From: Gammaproteobacteria bacterium
Lineage (GTDB): Bacteria > Pseudomonadota > Gammaproteobacteria > Nevskiales > Nevskiaceae
Assembly (NCBI GenBank): GCA_022599775.1
Contig: JAHZLQ010000059.1
Span: 1-64,000 of the forward strand
Length of the DNA stretch: 64,000 nucleotides
Reading direction: 5' to 3'
A program made the translations under genes and the position numbers. Below are positions 23,287 through 32,502 of this stretch, piece after piece (within the stretch, counting starts at the first letter, position 1; the number at the start of each line of letters is the position of its first letter). The notes under the pieces are model-generated. The model did not search any database. It was not told the DNA's origin and saw only the letters and a program-made list of their open reading frames with translations.

Positions 23287-24182
23287 ATGGGGAGAGAAGA
23301 CGTCCACCCCGTCTTCGAACTCGTGATGACGAACCAGGCAAAGTATCCAGTCCGTTCCCTCTGCCACGTGCTCAAGGTCTCGCCCAGCGGCCTCTACGCC
23401 TGGCGCGATCGGCCACCGAGTCAGCGATCTTTGGCCGATGTGGCCATGACCGGGCGCATCCGCACGATCCACGCTGAATCCGATGACGGCTACGGTATGC
23501 CGCGCGTGCGTGCCGAGCTGATCGATCAAGGCGCGACGATCAGCTGCAAGCGGGTCGCGCGCTTGATACGAAAAGCCCGCATCCGTGGCATCAGTCGGCG
23601 GCGCGGCTTTGTCGTGACGGCTGAGCACGATCCGCGTCAGCGGCCAGCGCCGGATCTGGTGCAACGCCGCTTCATCGCCAATGGATCGAACCAGCTCTGG
23701 GTGGCAGACATGACCTACATTCCGACCGGGCGGGCTTCTTGTATCTGGCGATCGTGCTGGATGTCTGGAGCCGTCCCGTCGTCGACTGGGCGATCGGTGA
23801 TCGAGCAGCGCAAGCCCGACGAGGTTATCTATCAGCGACCGATGGAGCCAGTACACCCCGCATCGCCTTCGACCGTTGCCGGAGGATGGGCGTGCGCCCG
23901 TCGACGGGCACCGTCGGCGATGCCTACGACAACGCGATGGCCGAGAGCTTCTTTGCCAGTCTGGAGTGCGAACTGCTCGACCGGCGCAGCTTCAAGGCCA
24001 AGACAGAAGCCCGCCTTGCGGTCTTCACGTGGATCGAAGGCTGGTACAACCCGCGCCGGCGACACTCGGCGCTGGGCTATCAGTCGCCCATCAACTACGA
24101 ACGGAGAAACCCAAACCCGCATTGCCAACCACCGCCGACAACAACCAAGATCCGCACAACGGAGACTGAATCCATCGCTTGA
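23287..24182 (+). pseudogene. IS3-family OrfB transposase, frameshifted remnant
   Basis: Two overlapping plus-strand frames together give most of an IS3-type OrfB. The first (to about 23735) has VRSLCHVLKVSPSGLYAWRDRP and NQLWVADMTYI (first Asp of the integrase core). The second resumes with FLYLAIVLDVWSRPVVDWAI and ends GDAYDNAMAESFFASLECELL ... WYNPRRRHSALGY (catalytic Glu region). A one- or two-base deletion near 23730 shifts the frame. The segment around 23815-23875, where the DQGSQYTS motif should be, is also garbled. No OrfA or clear terminal repeats were seen. It is inactive. Confidence 0.85.
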
Positions 24183-24358
24183 GAATCAAGCGGCCACCTG
24201 TCCGTAAGAACGGGGCAACTCCAGCTTCTCCACTTACGTTGCCACACGTGCTCCTTTCCTCTGTCCTTGTCAGGACAGCGTATGGCTCACACCGAATTTC
24301 TGACACCCTCAATGTTGAGAATTGCAGAGCTCTCAGTGCAGAGCATCCATAGTGCGAC

Positions 24359-24934
24359 CTAGTGATCGTGCGTCTCGTGACCGGATGCATGCTCGTGGTC
24401 ATGTGCTCCTTCCTCCCCATGGGTATCATCGTATGCTGCATATTGCTCGGCCGACATGTCGGGCAGAGCCTTCACGAAGGCTGCGATGGTCCAGATGGTC
24501 TCATCATCGTGGGTCGACCCGAAGGCGGGCATCCCGGTCATCTTCACTCCGTGCTTGACCAGCCAGAACACCTCTTCAGCGGTCCATTCATATGCAACCT
24601 GCGCCAGCGCGGGAGGCGTGGGCCGCATCGTTCCGGCCCATTCCTGGCGGCTTTCACCGACGCCGCCATGGCAGCGCGAGCACATCGCCTTGTACTCACT
24701 GGCGCCGGCTGTGATCATGTCGGCTGTGAACGCCTCCGGAACTTCAGTGCCCCGCGCCCGGCTCTCTACAGAATTCTTCATCGTTGTGGTCAGCGCCCAC
24801 CCGACAATCGGACTGTGGCGGTCGGTGGCGGCAACGTTATAGCTGCCTGTAAGAACGACGATTAGCGCGATCGCGATAAGAAGAAGGACCATGCCGAATG
24901 CGCCGATGGCAATGCCTTTGACAGTCGTATTCAT
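24359..24934 (-). CDS. Membrane-anchored cytochrome c with His-rich tail
   Basis: Protein of 191 residues. A single N-terminal membrane anchor (about 7-30) is followed by a periplasmic class I cytochrome c domain. The haem motif is CSRCH at 85-89, and the likely distal ligand is a Met in KMTGMPAFG near 130-138. The C-terminus, HGEEGAHDHEHASGHETHDH, is unusually rich in His and acids and could bind copper or other metals. It is the last gene of a minus-strand run of copper-cassette genes and overlaps the lipoprotein gene before it by four bases. An electron-transfer role in metal oxidation or respiration under metal stress is inference. Confidence 0.85.
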   Translation of the reverse strand: MNTTVKGIAIGAFGMVLLLIAIALIVVLTGSYNVAATDRHSPIVGWALTTTMKNSVESRARGTEVPEAFTADMITAGASEYKAMCSRCHGGVGESRQEWAGTMRPTPPALAQVAYEWTAEEVFWLVKHGVKMTGMPAFGSTHDDETIWTIAAFVKALPDMSAEQYAAYDDTHGEEGAHDHEHASGHETHDH

Positions 24935-25428
24935 TCGTCCGTTCCCTCATAACAGCGGCGATAGCCGTGATACCCGATTTCATCCTTTGCGCCTGGCGGC
25001 ACGACGATCATCTCCATGCCTTGGCTGCCGGCATTTCCCTTTTCGTCCAACACCCGGAGCGTGACGGTCAGTTCGCCATCGGCGAAACGGTTTTCGCCCG
25101 TCGACGTCAGCGGGATGAGCTTGCCGTTGAGCTTGATCGCGCCGGGCCCGCCGTCCGGTTCATAGAGGAAGGACGGAAAAGCGATTTCCGTCAGCACGAT
25201 GGAGCATCGGCCGGCCTTTCCGCCAAGGACCTCTACATCCGCATCGCTCATCGTTTCGGGCTTGATGATCGCCGTCGCGACGTTCTGCAGCGCAGACGAA
25301 GCGTCTTCGACCGGCGCTGGCATGGGCGCGGCCTCAAGCTGCGCTTCGCGGTCGTTGCCGATCGACGTGTTCTGGTTGCAGGCGGCCAGAAACAGGGCGA
25401 GGACGCAAATAGAAAAGGCGGTCTTCAT
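24931..25428 (-). CDS. Putative lipoprotein of the copper cassette
   Basis: Protein of 165 residues with a lipoprotein signal peptide ending LALFLAAC (lipobox, Cys17 or so). The mature part reads VEVLGGKAGRCSIVLTEIAFPSFLYEP ... GAIKLNGKLIPLTSTGENRFADGELTVTLRVLDE in pieces. It is a beta-rich periplasmic domain of a kind found near DUF305 genes, with two conserved-looking cysteines. The start is the ATG that overlaps the DUF305 gene stop by four bases; the frame's open stretch further upstream runs through that gene. Function is unknown. Confidence 0.8.
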   Translation of the reverse strand: MKTAFSICVLALFLAACNQNTSIGNDREAQLEAAPMPAPVEDASSALQNVATAIIKPETMSDADVEVLGGKAGRCSIVLTEIAFPSFLYEPDGGPGAIKLNGKLIPLTSTGENRFADGELTVTLRVLDEKGNAGSQGMEMIVVPPGAKDEIGYHGYRRCYEGTDE

Positions 25429-25946
25429 GGCTGCACCTCCTCTGGCAGACGTTCTGTCGTCCGCACGCCATTCTTCTCGATATCCTCGATCAGGTATTTC
25501 ATCTGGGCGATCTCGCGCCTTTGGGCGATGATGATATCCCGCGCGAGTTTGCGCACGCGCGGGTCGCGGATATGGGCCCGTTCGCTCGTCATGATGGCGA
25601 TGGAATGATGCGGGATCATGGCGCGCATGTAGTCGGCGTCGTTGATCGTGGTCTGGCTGCGTACCAGCCACAGCGCCAGGGTGAAGACCACTACAGCCGC
25701 CCCCAGAATGATCCAGTTCTTCAAGAGGTTGGTGTACATGGACCACATGAAAAGCAGCATGACGACCATCATGGCCGCGCCCATCACGAACGCCATCCAG
25801 AAGCGCGTCTCGCTCCAGTAGACATGATCGATGCTGTAGGTGTTGAAATACATCAGCAGAAACATCACGGCGGTCGACGTCGCGATCATCGCCATGAATT
25901 TCCAGTAGGGACCGTCTCCCTTCTTGTGTTGGTGGTTCTCGGCCAT
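25425..25946 (-). CDS. DUF305 membrane protein
   Basis: Protein of 173 residues with three predicted membrane segments (about 16-34, 48-68, 76-94) and a C-terminal DUF305 helical-bundle domain: DYMRAMIPHHSIAIMTSERAHIRDPRVRKLARDIIIAQRREIAQM in parts, about 104-148. The HH-S/A-I-M and E-x-A motifs are the family's metal-binding signature. DUF305 proteins are frequent in copper and silver resistance clusters, where a copper-binding role is suspected. It sits between an ion-channel-like gene and the lipoprotein gene in the same operon. Confidence 0.88.
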   Translation of the reverse strand: MAENHQHKKGDGPYWKFMAMIATSTAVMFLLMYFNTYSIDHVYWSETRFWMAFVMGAAMMVVMLLFMWSMYTNLLKNWIILGAAVVVFTLALWLVRSQTTINDADYMRAMIPHHSIAIMTSERAHIRDPRVRKLARDIIIAQRREIAQMKYLIEDIEKNGVRTTERLPEEVQP

Positions 25947-25947
25947 A

Positions 25948-26325
25948 TCAGCTCCTTTGCTTGTTCATGGTGGTGAAGACGAACTGGGCGGTACAGCTGA
26001 TGAGCAGAAAGCCGGTCAGGGATTCGATGCCGGTGATCGCCCTGAGATGACCTGTCGGGTAGATATCGCCCAGTCCAAGTGTTGTGATGTTGATGAGCGA
26101 GAAATAGAAGACGTCCATCCAGTTTTCGGGAACTTGTTTTTTGAACCCGCCGAGCCCCATTTCGGCGGCGACCTGAAAGCCAATCGCGAAGAGTGCGGCG
26201 ATCAATAAATGGCTCGCAAGCACGATCAGATAAGCCCCGCTCAACCGGAAGAAGTCCGCCGGCCCCGATGGCAGGATTGCTCGTGCGAGCGCCAGAAAAC
26301 GGAGATGAATCCAGACCGCTGTCAT
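25948..26325 (-). CDS. Two-helix ion-channel-like protein
   Basis: Protein of 125 residues with two membrane helices around a pore loop near 74-90. The filter-like sequence is ITTLGLGDIYP. In potassium channels the filter is TxGYGD; here Leu replaces the Tyr, so ion selectivity may be altered or lost. No cytoplasmic gating domain is present. The gene is tightly packed upstream of the DUF305 gene. A role in potassium balance during metal stress is possible but purely inferential. Confidence 0.75.
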   Translation of the reverse strand: MTAVWIHLRFLALARAILPSGPADFFRLSGAYLIVLASHLLIAALFAIGFQVAAEMGLGGFKKQVPENWMDVFYFSLINITTLGLGDIYPTGHLRAITGIESLTGFLLISCTAQFVFTTMNKQRS

Positions 26326-26372
26326 GAAAAGAGTAACGCTAAGGAGAACGGCGATTGCGATAGACAGGTCTC

Positions 26373-27740
26373 CTATTTCGAATGGGGACGATGTGGGGAA
26401 CCAACAGGTTCAGATACTGTGCGTTCCCGGCGCGCAAGATAAGCGCGCTCTGCGACAAAGACGGTGACGATGCCGGCAATGGCGTAAAGCGCGATCAATG
26501 GATCGCTCTGCAGCTTGACCGTGGTGAACGCCGCGAGGACGATTGCATCGGCTGCCAGAGCCGCGAGCAGAATTGACGCCCTGGCGCCGATTTCCTGTCT
26601 CAGATGCCGAAATACGCCCCAGTGCACGAGCATATCCATGACGAGGTAGAAGAAGGCGCCCAGCGAGGCGATGCGTGAGAGATCGAACAGGACCGCCAGG
26701 GCGCCTGCGATCACCACGGTATAGATCAGCATGTGGCTGCGAATGCTCCCGCTCATGCCGAAATGACTATGCGGAATCATCTTCATCTCGGTCAGCATGG
26801 TGAGCATGCGCGAGACGGCGAAGACGCTGGCAATCACGCCGGACGTCGTCGCCGCAAGCGCAATCACGATGGTGAAATAAAAGCCCGCGTCGCCGAGCGC
26901 CGGCCCCGCGGCTGCGGCCAGTGAATAGTCTCGAGCCTTAACGATTTCACTTATTGTGAGGCTCGATCCCACCGCAACGGCAACCAGTAGATAGGTCACA
27001 ACACAGATTCCGATTGAGATCATGATTGTGCGGCCGACATTGCGATGAGGGTTCTTGATCTCGCCACCACTGTTTGTGATCGTCGTGAATCCCTTGAAGG
27101 CAAGAATGGAAAACGCGACCGACGCGAGAAAGGCGTCCGGCCCGCCCATGGCCTCGGATTGGGCGAAAGCGCCGCCGGAAAATCCGCTTGCCCAGATCGC
27201 GGCGACGGCGAAAAGCGCAATGCCGCCGATCTTCACAGCCGACATGATGAGGGAAAATCCGCTGACCGACCGGTTTCCGGCCGCGTTGACGAGATAGGCG
27301 AAGACGATCAGGGCGAGGGCACCGATCGAAAGCAGCAGGTAATTGTCTTCCAGGCCGAAGGGCCGGAGCGCATAGGTCGAGAAGGTCCGCGCGACGAGGC
27401 TTTCATTGATTACCATCGACAGCGCCATCAGAAGCGAGGCGGAGGCAGCGACGGTGCCGGGACCGTAAGCTTTCTGAAGGATCATGGCGATGCCGCCCGA
27501 GGACGGCCAGGCATTCGACATCTTGATGTAGCTGTAGGCGGCGAGTGCGGTGACGATGGCCCCGGCGATGAAAGAGAGCGGAAAGAGCGGGCCGGCGAGT
27601 TCCGCTATCTGACCCGTCAGAGCGAAGATGCCGGCGCCGATCATGACGCCGGTCCCCATGGCGACAGCGCCGGTGAGGGTTATCGAGTCCCGGCGGAGCC
27701 CCTCGTCGCTTGTGTGCGCGTCATCATGTCCGTGTTCCAA
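26373..27740 (-). CDS. APC-superfamily permease
   Basis: Protein of 455 residues with about 12 membrane segments, an amino acid/polyamine/organocation transporter. The signature helix 1 loop is visible as GTGVMIGAGIFALTGQIAELAG near 30-51 (read in two parts), and ALAAYSYIKMSNAWPSSGG follows. Substrate is unknown. It sits in the copper operon between the channel-like gene and the isoprenylcysteine methyltransferase-like gene. The N-terminus MEHGHDDAHTSDEG is His/Asp-rich, which may be relevant to metal. The start at 27740 leaves a three-base gap to the gene upstream. Confidence 0.85.
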   Translation of the reverse strand: MEHGHDDAHTSDEGLRRDSITLTGAVAMGTGVMIGAGIFALTGQIAELAGPLFPLSFIAGAIVTALAAYSYIKMSNAWPSSGGIAMILQKAYGPGTVAASASLLMALSMVINESLVARTFSTYALRPFGLEDNYLLLSIGALALIVFAYLVNAAGNRSVSGFSLIMSAVKIGGIALFAVAAIWASGFSGGAFAQSEAMGGPDAFLASVAFSILAFKGFTTITNSGGEIKNPHRNVGRTIMISIGICVVTYLLVAVAVGSSLTISEIVKARDYSLAAAAGPALGDAGFYFTIVIALAATTSGVIASVFAVSRMLTMLTEMKMIPHSHFGMSGSIRSHMLIYTVVIAGALAVLFDLSRIASLGAFFYLVMDMLVHWGVFRHLRQEIGARASILLAALAADAIVLAAFTTVKLQSDPLIALYAIAGIVTVFVAERAYLARRERTVSEPVGSPHRPHSK

Positions 27741-27743
27741 ACC

Positions 27744-28403
27744 TTAGCCCTTTGCGTTTGATGGCGGCGCCTGCCTCAATCTCGGGATGAACGCCGGCGT
27801 TTGCGCCTCATACTGGGCGAAACGCTCCGGGAAACGGGCGCGCGTTTCGGTGTCTTCGATGCGCGCCAGCCTCAGATACATGAAGACCAGGACCGGAAAC
27901 ATGCCGAGGGTCAGCAAGGTCGGCCACTGGAAGAGGAACCCCAGCATGACGAGGATGAAGCCGAGATATTGCGGGTGCCGGATCCGGGCGTAGGGGCCTG
28001 TGGTCGCCATCTCTCCTGCGCGCTGCGCTGTCCAGAGGACATGCCAGGAAACCGAGATGAGCCAGAAACCGCCCCCGATCAGGATGAAGCTGAGCAGATG
28101 GAAGGGGCCGAAATGAGGATTGCCTTTCCATCCGAACATCATCTCGAGTAGGTGGCCCGCGTCGTGGGAGAACCAGTCGACGTCCGGATAGGCGGACTGG
28201 AGCCAGCCTGAGAGAAAATAGATGGTGAGCGGAAAGCCGTACATCTCGGCGAACAGGGCGACAAGAAAAGCGCTGAACGCTGAGAAACTGCGCCAGTCAC
28301 GCTTCGTCTGCGGCCTGAAGAAGCTCAAAGCGAAAAAGATGAAAATGGCGGAATTCGCTATCGCCAGGAACCAGAGGCCATACGCGGGCACGTCGTGGGT
28401 CAT
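27744..28403 (-). CDS. Isoprenylcysteine-methyltransferase-like (ICMT/PEMT family) membrane protein
   Basis: Protein of 219 residues with about five membrane segments. The conserved C-terminal signature of the family is present: GPYARIRHPQYLGFILVMLGF near 138-158, then a double acidic motif RIEDTETRARFPERFAQYEAQTP near 181-203. Bacterial members are abundant in copper, cobalt and mercury resistance cassettes but their substrate is unknown; they are not known to methylate prenylated proteins in bacteria. It overlaps the DUF2933 gene by four bases. Confidence 0.88.
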   Translation of the reverse strand: MTHDVPAYGLWFLAIANSAIFIFFALSFFRPQTKRDWRSFSAFSAFLVALFAEMYGFPLTIYFLSGWLQSAYPDVDWFSHDAGHLLEMMFGWKGNPHFGPFHLLSFILIGGGFWLISVSWHVLWTAQRAGEMATTGPYARIRHPQYLGFILVMLGFLFQWPTLLTLGMFPVLVFMYLRLARIEDTETRARFPERFAQYEAQTPAFIPRLRQAPPSNAKG

Positions 28404-28639
28404 TTATCATGTCCTCCATGGCCGTGATGCATGAACAGATGCATGGCGGGACACAGTAGAACGAGGAGCAGCAACAGGCCTGTTCCGCTGAAAATATGCG
28501 CCCGATGCTCATAAGCGAGCATGAAACCAATAAGCGCCAGGAAGGCAATGAAGACCGTCCCCGTTCGGGATTTCCAGAAAGGGCGTGGATGTGTTTTCGG
28601 CGCTATGCCCCCGTCGTCATCGTGTGTGTTCGTATCCAT
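28400..28639 (-). CDS. DUF2933-like small membrane protein
   Basis: Protein of 79 residues with two short membrane helices (about 28-42 and 50-68) and a C-terminal His/Gly tail HLFMHHGHGGHDK. It matches the DUF2933 type found beside copper ATPases and ICMT-like genes. The His-rich tail suggests metal binding at the membrane surface. It is coupled (ATGA overlap) to the next gene of the operon. Confidence 0.82.
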   Translation of the reverse strand: MDTNTHDDDGGIAPKTHPRPFWKSRTGTVFIAFLALIGFMLAYEHRAHIFSGTGLLLLLVLLCPAMHLFMHHGHGGHDK

Positions 28640-28680
28640 CAGTGAACCCTTTCATTCTCGTGGGGAGGATGTGAGACGCA

Positions 28681-31041
28681 TCAGACTCTCGCCTGCCGGA
28701 GCCGCAGTGAATTGAGCACGACGGAAATCGACGACGCGCTCATGGCGAAGGCGGCAAACATCGGACTGATCAGGATGCCGAAGACGGGAAAGAGGACGCC
28801 CGCGGCGACCGGCACGCCGGCCGTGTTGTAGATCAGCGCAAAGAAGAGGTTTTGACGGATATTGCTCATCGTGGCGCGGGCGAGCCGCCTGGCGCGGACG
28901 ATGCCGTCTAGATTGCCCTTCACCAGCGTGATGCCCGCGCTTTCGATCGCGACGTCAGCACCGGTTCCCATGGCGATGCCGACATCGGCCTGCGCGAGCG
29001 CCGGCGCGTCATTCACGCCGTCACCGGCCATCGCCACCTTTTTGCCGCCTTCCTGCAACTCCCGGATGATGCGCGCTTTGTCCTCAGGCAGGACATCGGC
29101 GCGGATCTCATCGATTCCGAGCTTTGATGCGACGGCTTTCGCGGTGCGCTCATTGTCACCGGTCGCCATGATGATGCGGAAGCCGAGGGCATGAAGCGCC
29201 TTGATGGCGTCAGGGGTGGTTTCCTTGACGGGATCGGTGACGCTCACAAGGCCGGCGATCTGCCCATCGAGGATGACGAACATAACCGTTTCGCCTTCGT
29301 CGCGGCGGGCATTGGCCTTGTCGGCTAGTCCGGCGCCTTCGAGGCCAAGATCGCGGACAAGCGCGATGTTGCCGAGAGCCACCGCTTTGCCGTCGACCGT
29401 GCCCCTCACGCCCTTGCCGGTGATCGCCTCGAAGTCGCTCGCCTCATCCATTGCCACGCCGCGCTCCTCGGCGCCGCGCACGATCGCTTCGGCAAGCGGG
29501 TGTTCGGAGCCACGCTCCAGCGTCGCGGCAAGGCGGAGCACTTCGCCTTCGTCATGGCCCGGCTCAGGCATCACGGCGACGAGCTTGGGCTTGCCCTCGG
29601 TCAGCGTTCCGGTCTTGTCGATCATCAGCGTGTCGATCTTCTCGAACCGCTCGAGCGCCTCGGCATTCTTGATGAGCACGCCCGCCTGCGCGCCACGGCC
29701 GGTGGCCGTCATGATCGACATCGGCGTCGCCAGACCCAAGGCACAGGGGCAGGCAATGATCAGCACCGCGACCGCAGCAATCAGCGCATAGGAGAGCGCA
29801 GGCGCCGGACTCCAGATGGCCCAGGCAACGAAGGCCAGCACCGCGATGCCGATCACGACAGGCACGAAGAAGCCTGCGACTTTGTCGGCATATTTCTGGA
29901 TCGGGGCGCGCGAGCGCTGGGCGTTCGAGACCATCTCGACGATCTGCGAGAGCATCGTCTCCGAACCGACGCGGGTCGCCTCCATGACCAGGCTGCCGGT
30001 GCCGTTGATCGTGGCGCCGGTGACGGAATCGCCGGCCACCTTCTCGACCGGGACTGGTTCACCGGAGATCATGCTTTCGTCGACAGAGGAACGGCCTTCG
30101 ATCACGACGCCGTCGACCGGCACCTTGTCGCCCGGCCGTACGCGCAACCGGTCGCCGACCTGAACATCCTCGAGCGCGACCTCGTCTTCGTTGCCATCAG
30201 CGCCGATCCTGCGCGCGGTCTTGGCGGCGAGATCGAGCAATGCCCGGATGGCCTTGCCCGTGCCTTCGCGGGCACGCAGTTCCATGACCTGTCCCAGCAG
30301 CACCAGCGTGACGATGACGGCAGCGGCCTCGAAATAGACCCCGACATGGCCCTCCGGGTCCCGGAAGCCATCCGGGAAGATTCCCGGCGCGAGGACGGCC
30401 ACCACGCTGAATAGCCAGGCGGACATCACGCCCATGCCAATAAGCGAGAACATGTTGAGGTTCATCGTGCGGAACGAGTTCCAGCCGCGTACGAGAAACG
30501 GCCAACCGCAATAGAGCACGACCGGTGTGCCGAGGATCAGTTCGATCCAGAGCGTCGAGCGTTCGCCGAATATCTCCCGCATGCCGCCAAGGCCGACATA
30601 GGGCCCCATCGTGAAGACGAGCAGCGGCACGGTAAGCACGGCGCCGATCCAGAAGCGCCGGGTGAAGTCGACCAGCTCAGGATTGGGCCCCTCATCAGCC
30701 ATCGCCGCCGATTCCAGCTCGAGACCCATGCCGCAGATTGGGCAGGAGCCCGGCTTGGCTTGCCGGACTTCGGGGTGCATAGGGCAGGTATAGACCGCTC
30801 CGCCATAGCCGGCGGGAACCGCATCGTACTGGCCTGCCGCAGCCCCGGCGGACTGACGCGCCTCATGGCTGCAGCACTGCGCTTGCTGGTTCGGCGAAGC
30901 GGCTTCCTCGGGCACGAGATGCATGCCGCATTTCGGGCAAGCGCCGGGACCGTTCTGTCGGATCTCCGGATGCATTGGGCAGGAATAAGTCGTCGTTCCT
31001 GCAGTTCTCTGACGCCGATCTTCGCTGTCCATATCAATCAA
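28681..31041 (-). CDS. copA: Copper-translocating P1B-type ATPase with tandem HMBD domains
   Basis: Protein of 786 residues. Instead of CxxC ferredoxin-like metal domains it carries two short heavy-metal-binding (HMBD) modules near 19-46 and 83-108, each with YxCPMHPE ... CPxCGM. The ATPase core shows the [11 protein letters not shown] actuator motif near 325, the metal site CPC in [13 protein letters not shown] near 432, the phosphorylation site DKTGTLTEG near 475 and [10 protein letters not shown] near 674. The CPC plus C-terminal membrane motifs fit Cu+/Ag+ export from the cytoplasm. It is the second gene of the minus-strand operon after the small Met/His-rich periplasmic protein. The symbol copA is used in the ATPase sense. 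Confidence 0.95.
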   Translation of the reverse strand: MIDMDSEDRRQRTAGTTTYSCPMHPEIRQNGPGACPKCGMHLVPEEAASPNQQAQCCSHEARQSAGAAAGQYDAVPAGYGGAVYTCPMHPEVRQAKPGSCPICGMGLELESAAMADEGPNPELVDFTRRFWIGAVLTVPLLVFTMGPYVGLGGMREIFGERSTLWIELILGTPVVLYCGWPFLVRGWNSFRTMNLNMFSLIGMGVMSAWLFSVVAVLAPGIFPDGFRDPEGHVGVYFEAAAVIVTLVLLGQVMELRAREGTGKAIRALLDLAAKTARRIGADGNEDEVALEDVQVGDRLRVRPGDKVPVDGVVIEGRSSVDESMISGEPVPVEKVAGDSVTGATINGTGSLVMEATRVGSETMLSQIVEMVSNAQRSRAPIQKYADKVAGFFVPVVIGIAVLAFVAWAIWSPAPALSYALIAAVAVLIIACPCALGLATPMSIMTATGRGAQAGVLIKNAEALERFEKIDTLMIDKTGTLTEGKPKLVAVMPEPGHDEGEVLRLAATLERGSEHPLAEAIVRGAEERGVAMDEASDFEAITGKGVRGTVDGKAVALGNIALVRDLGLEGAGLADKANARRDEGETVMFVILDGQIAGLVSVTDPVKETTPDAIKALHALGFRIIMATGDNERTAKAVASKLGIDEIRADVLPEDKARIIRELQEGGKKVAMAGDGVNDAPALAQADVGIAMGTGADVAIESAGITLVKGNLDGIVRARRLARATMSNIRQNLFFALIYNTAGVPVAAGVLFPVFGILISPMFAAFAMSASSISVVLNSLRLRQARV

Positions 31042-31053
31042 GCCCTCCTCTGA

Positions 31054-31416
31054 TTACTGCGACTTGTGTTGATGCTGGGCCTGGTCAGCGGCGCCCTGCC
31101 CGGCGTGGCTATCGCCGTCCATCGCGGGGTGGCCCTGCTTATCGTCGGTCTTGCCGCAATGGGTCATGTCGCGGCCGGCGTCGGCGGAACGGTGGGCCAT
31201 TCCCATTCCCTCATGGTCCATCTGCCCGCCGCTCATCCCGCCATGCCCCATTTGCGAATGATCCATCGTGCACGGCATCTTGCCGTCTTCATTCTTCTGG
31301 CAGCAGGCCATCTCGCCATGGTCGTCGTGCGCCTCCGATGTCGGCGCCTGTTCGGCCAGCAGTGCGGTCGATACGGAAAGGGCGATGGCGGTGAAGCCAA
31401 AAATGATCATTTTCAT
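31054..31416 (-). CDS. Periplasmic Met/His-rich metal-binding protein
   Basis: Protein of 120 residues with a signal peptide (MIIFGFTAIALSVSTALLA). The mature part is extremely rich in Met, His and Asp (DHGEMACCQ, TMDHSQMGHGGMSGG, QMDHEGMGMAHR), with several Cys residues. It resembles small copper-binding proteins encoded beside copper ATPases and likely buffers copper in the periplasm. It is the first gene of the minus-strand copper operon, 12 bases before the ATPase. No named family is certain. Confidence 0.8.
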   Translation of the reverse strand: MKMIIFGFTAIALSVSTALLAEQAPTSEAHDDHGEMACCQKNEDGKMPCTMDHSQMGHGGMSGGQMDHEGMGMAHRSADAGRDMTHCGKTDDKQGHPAMDGDSHAGQGAADQAQHQHKSQ

Positions 31417-31773
31417 TGTGAGTGGTCCTTTGTAGCCGTTGGAGGCAGAGCGGCCGTGACATCTTGCTTACAGCGGTCGCAGTGGGATCGCGAATGGTGT
31501 ATTACGTGTTGTGCGCTCCTTGCTAGAACAAAGCTCCGAGCGGCAGGCAAGAAATAGAGCGCCGACGCCAGTACAGGCGGAAGAGGTTCACGCGAGGCGT
31601 GTGCACATGCTTCTCCAGTTGGCCCGCGCCGGGGGATCGGCGATCTTGACAGCTCCTCTACGCACCAGGCGGCCCTACCCCTCGAAATTTTTGAGGAGGT
31701 AAATTAGGGGCGCATGAGGGTCACGACGTGCTCGCGCGTATGAGACTGAAGTGAAAGCTGGGGGCGACAAAGT
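31417..31773 (+). promoter_or_regulatory. Divergent promoter region of the copper cassette
   Basis: These 357 bases separate the minus-strand operon (ATPase side) from the plus-strand CnrYXH-like set. No gene is convincing. Promoters for both directions must lie here. Because an ECF sigma factor is encoded alongside, at least one should be ECF-dependent, but I do not see a match to a consensus I can name. Confidence 0.5.
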
Positions 31774-32058
31774 ATGGAACAGGAAACCCGATTGGATGAG
31801 GCCCTTCGGCAGCTGGGAAGGAGGCCGCCCGGCCCCGTTCCCGATGGCTTCATGGATGGCGTTTGGCTGCGCGCAGGAGAGATGGCCGAAGCCGCGAATG
31901 CGCGCCGTCGGCTTGCGCTATTCGCTGTCATATTCACAGCTGGATTGAGTGGAGGGATCGGCGCCGTCGGCGCACTTGCGCAGGCTGAGCCGCCATTCGA
32001 CCAGACCTTCGCTGGCGCGAATCTGTCACCGGCAGTATTGCTTCACGTTCAGTCGTGA
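31774..32058 (+). CDS. CnrY-like small membrane anti-sigma factor (putative)
   Basis: Protein of 94 residues with an amphipathic N-terminus (QETRLDEALRQLGRRPPGPVPDGFMDGVWLRA in parts) and one membrane helix near 46-66. Its size, single helix and place directly before a CnrX-like sensor and an ECF sigma factor match CnrY, which holds the sigma factor CnrH inactive at the membrane. Sequence conservation of such proteins is low, so the call rests mainly on synteny. It overlaps the next gene by four bases. Confidence 0.65.
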   Translation: MEQETRLDEALRQLGRRPPGPVPDGFMDGVWLRAGEMAEAANARRRLALFAVIFTAGLSGGIGAVGALAQAEPPFDQTFAGANLSPAVLLHVQS

Positions 32059-32495
32059 AACTCACCGGAATACACATCGTACTCGCCATCCTCCTTGCCA
32101 CAGCAGCAGGATGCCTGGGCGCCATTGCCGTGGAGCACTGGAGCGGTCCGGCGCCGGGCCGTAGCCTCCATGAATTTGTGCATGGCGAACTTCACCTCAG
32201 CGCAGATCAGGAGACCAAGCTGAATCTCCTGGAAAGCGAATTCGCCGATGAGCGTGATGCGCGCGAAGCGAAACTGCGAGCCGCCAATGCCAACCTGGCG
32301 ACCGCCATGCAGCAGGAGCACACCTATGGACCGAAGGTCAGCGCAGCGATCGATCAGGTCCATGTGCAGATGGGAGAACTGCAGAAGGCCACCGTACGTC
32401 ACGTCTTCGCCATGCGCAGCCTGCTCGACGAAGAGCAGCAGAAGAGATTTGATCGGCAGATATCAAAATCCTTGACCGGCGACGGTCGCGAATGA
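32055..32495 (+). CDS. CnrX-like periplasmic heavy-metal sensor
   Basis: Protein of 146 residues with an N-terminal membrane anchor (about 6-25) and an alpha-helical periplasmic domain of the CnrX/NccX/CpxP-like type. The metal-binding histidines of CnrX may correspond to HEFVHGELHLS near 39-49 and HVHVQMGELQ-like positions near 100. The rest is heptad-rich helix (LNLLESEFADERDAREAKL). In the Cupriavidus system CnrX senses Ni/Co and releases CnrH from CnrY; here copper is the more likely signal given the regulated genes. It ends seven bases before the sigma gene. Confidence 0.78.
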   Translation: MKLTGIHIVLAILLATAAGCLGAIAVEHWSGPAPGRSLHEFVHGELHLSADQETKLNLLESEFADERDAREAKLRAANANLATAMQQEHTYGPKVSAAIDQVHVQMGELQKATVRHVFAMRSLLDEEQQKRFDRQISKSLTGDGRE

Positions 32496-32502
32496 CTGAC
32501 AG

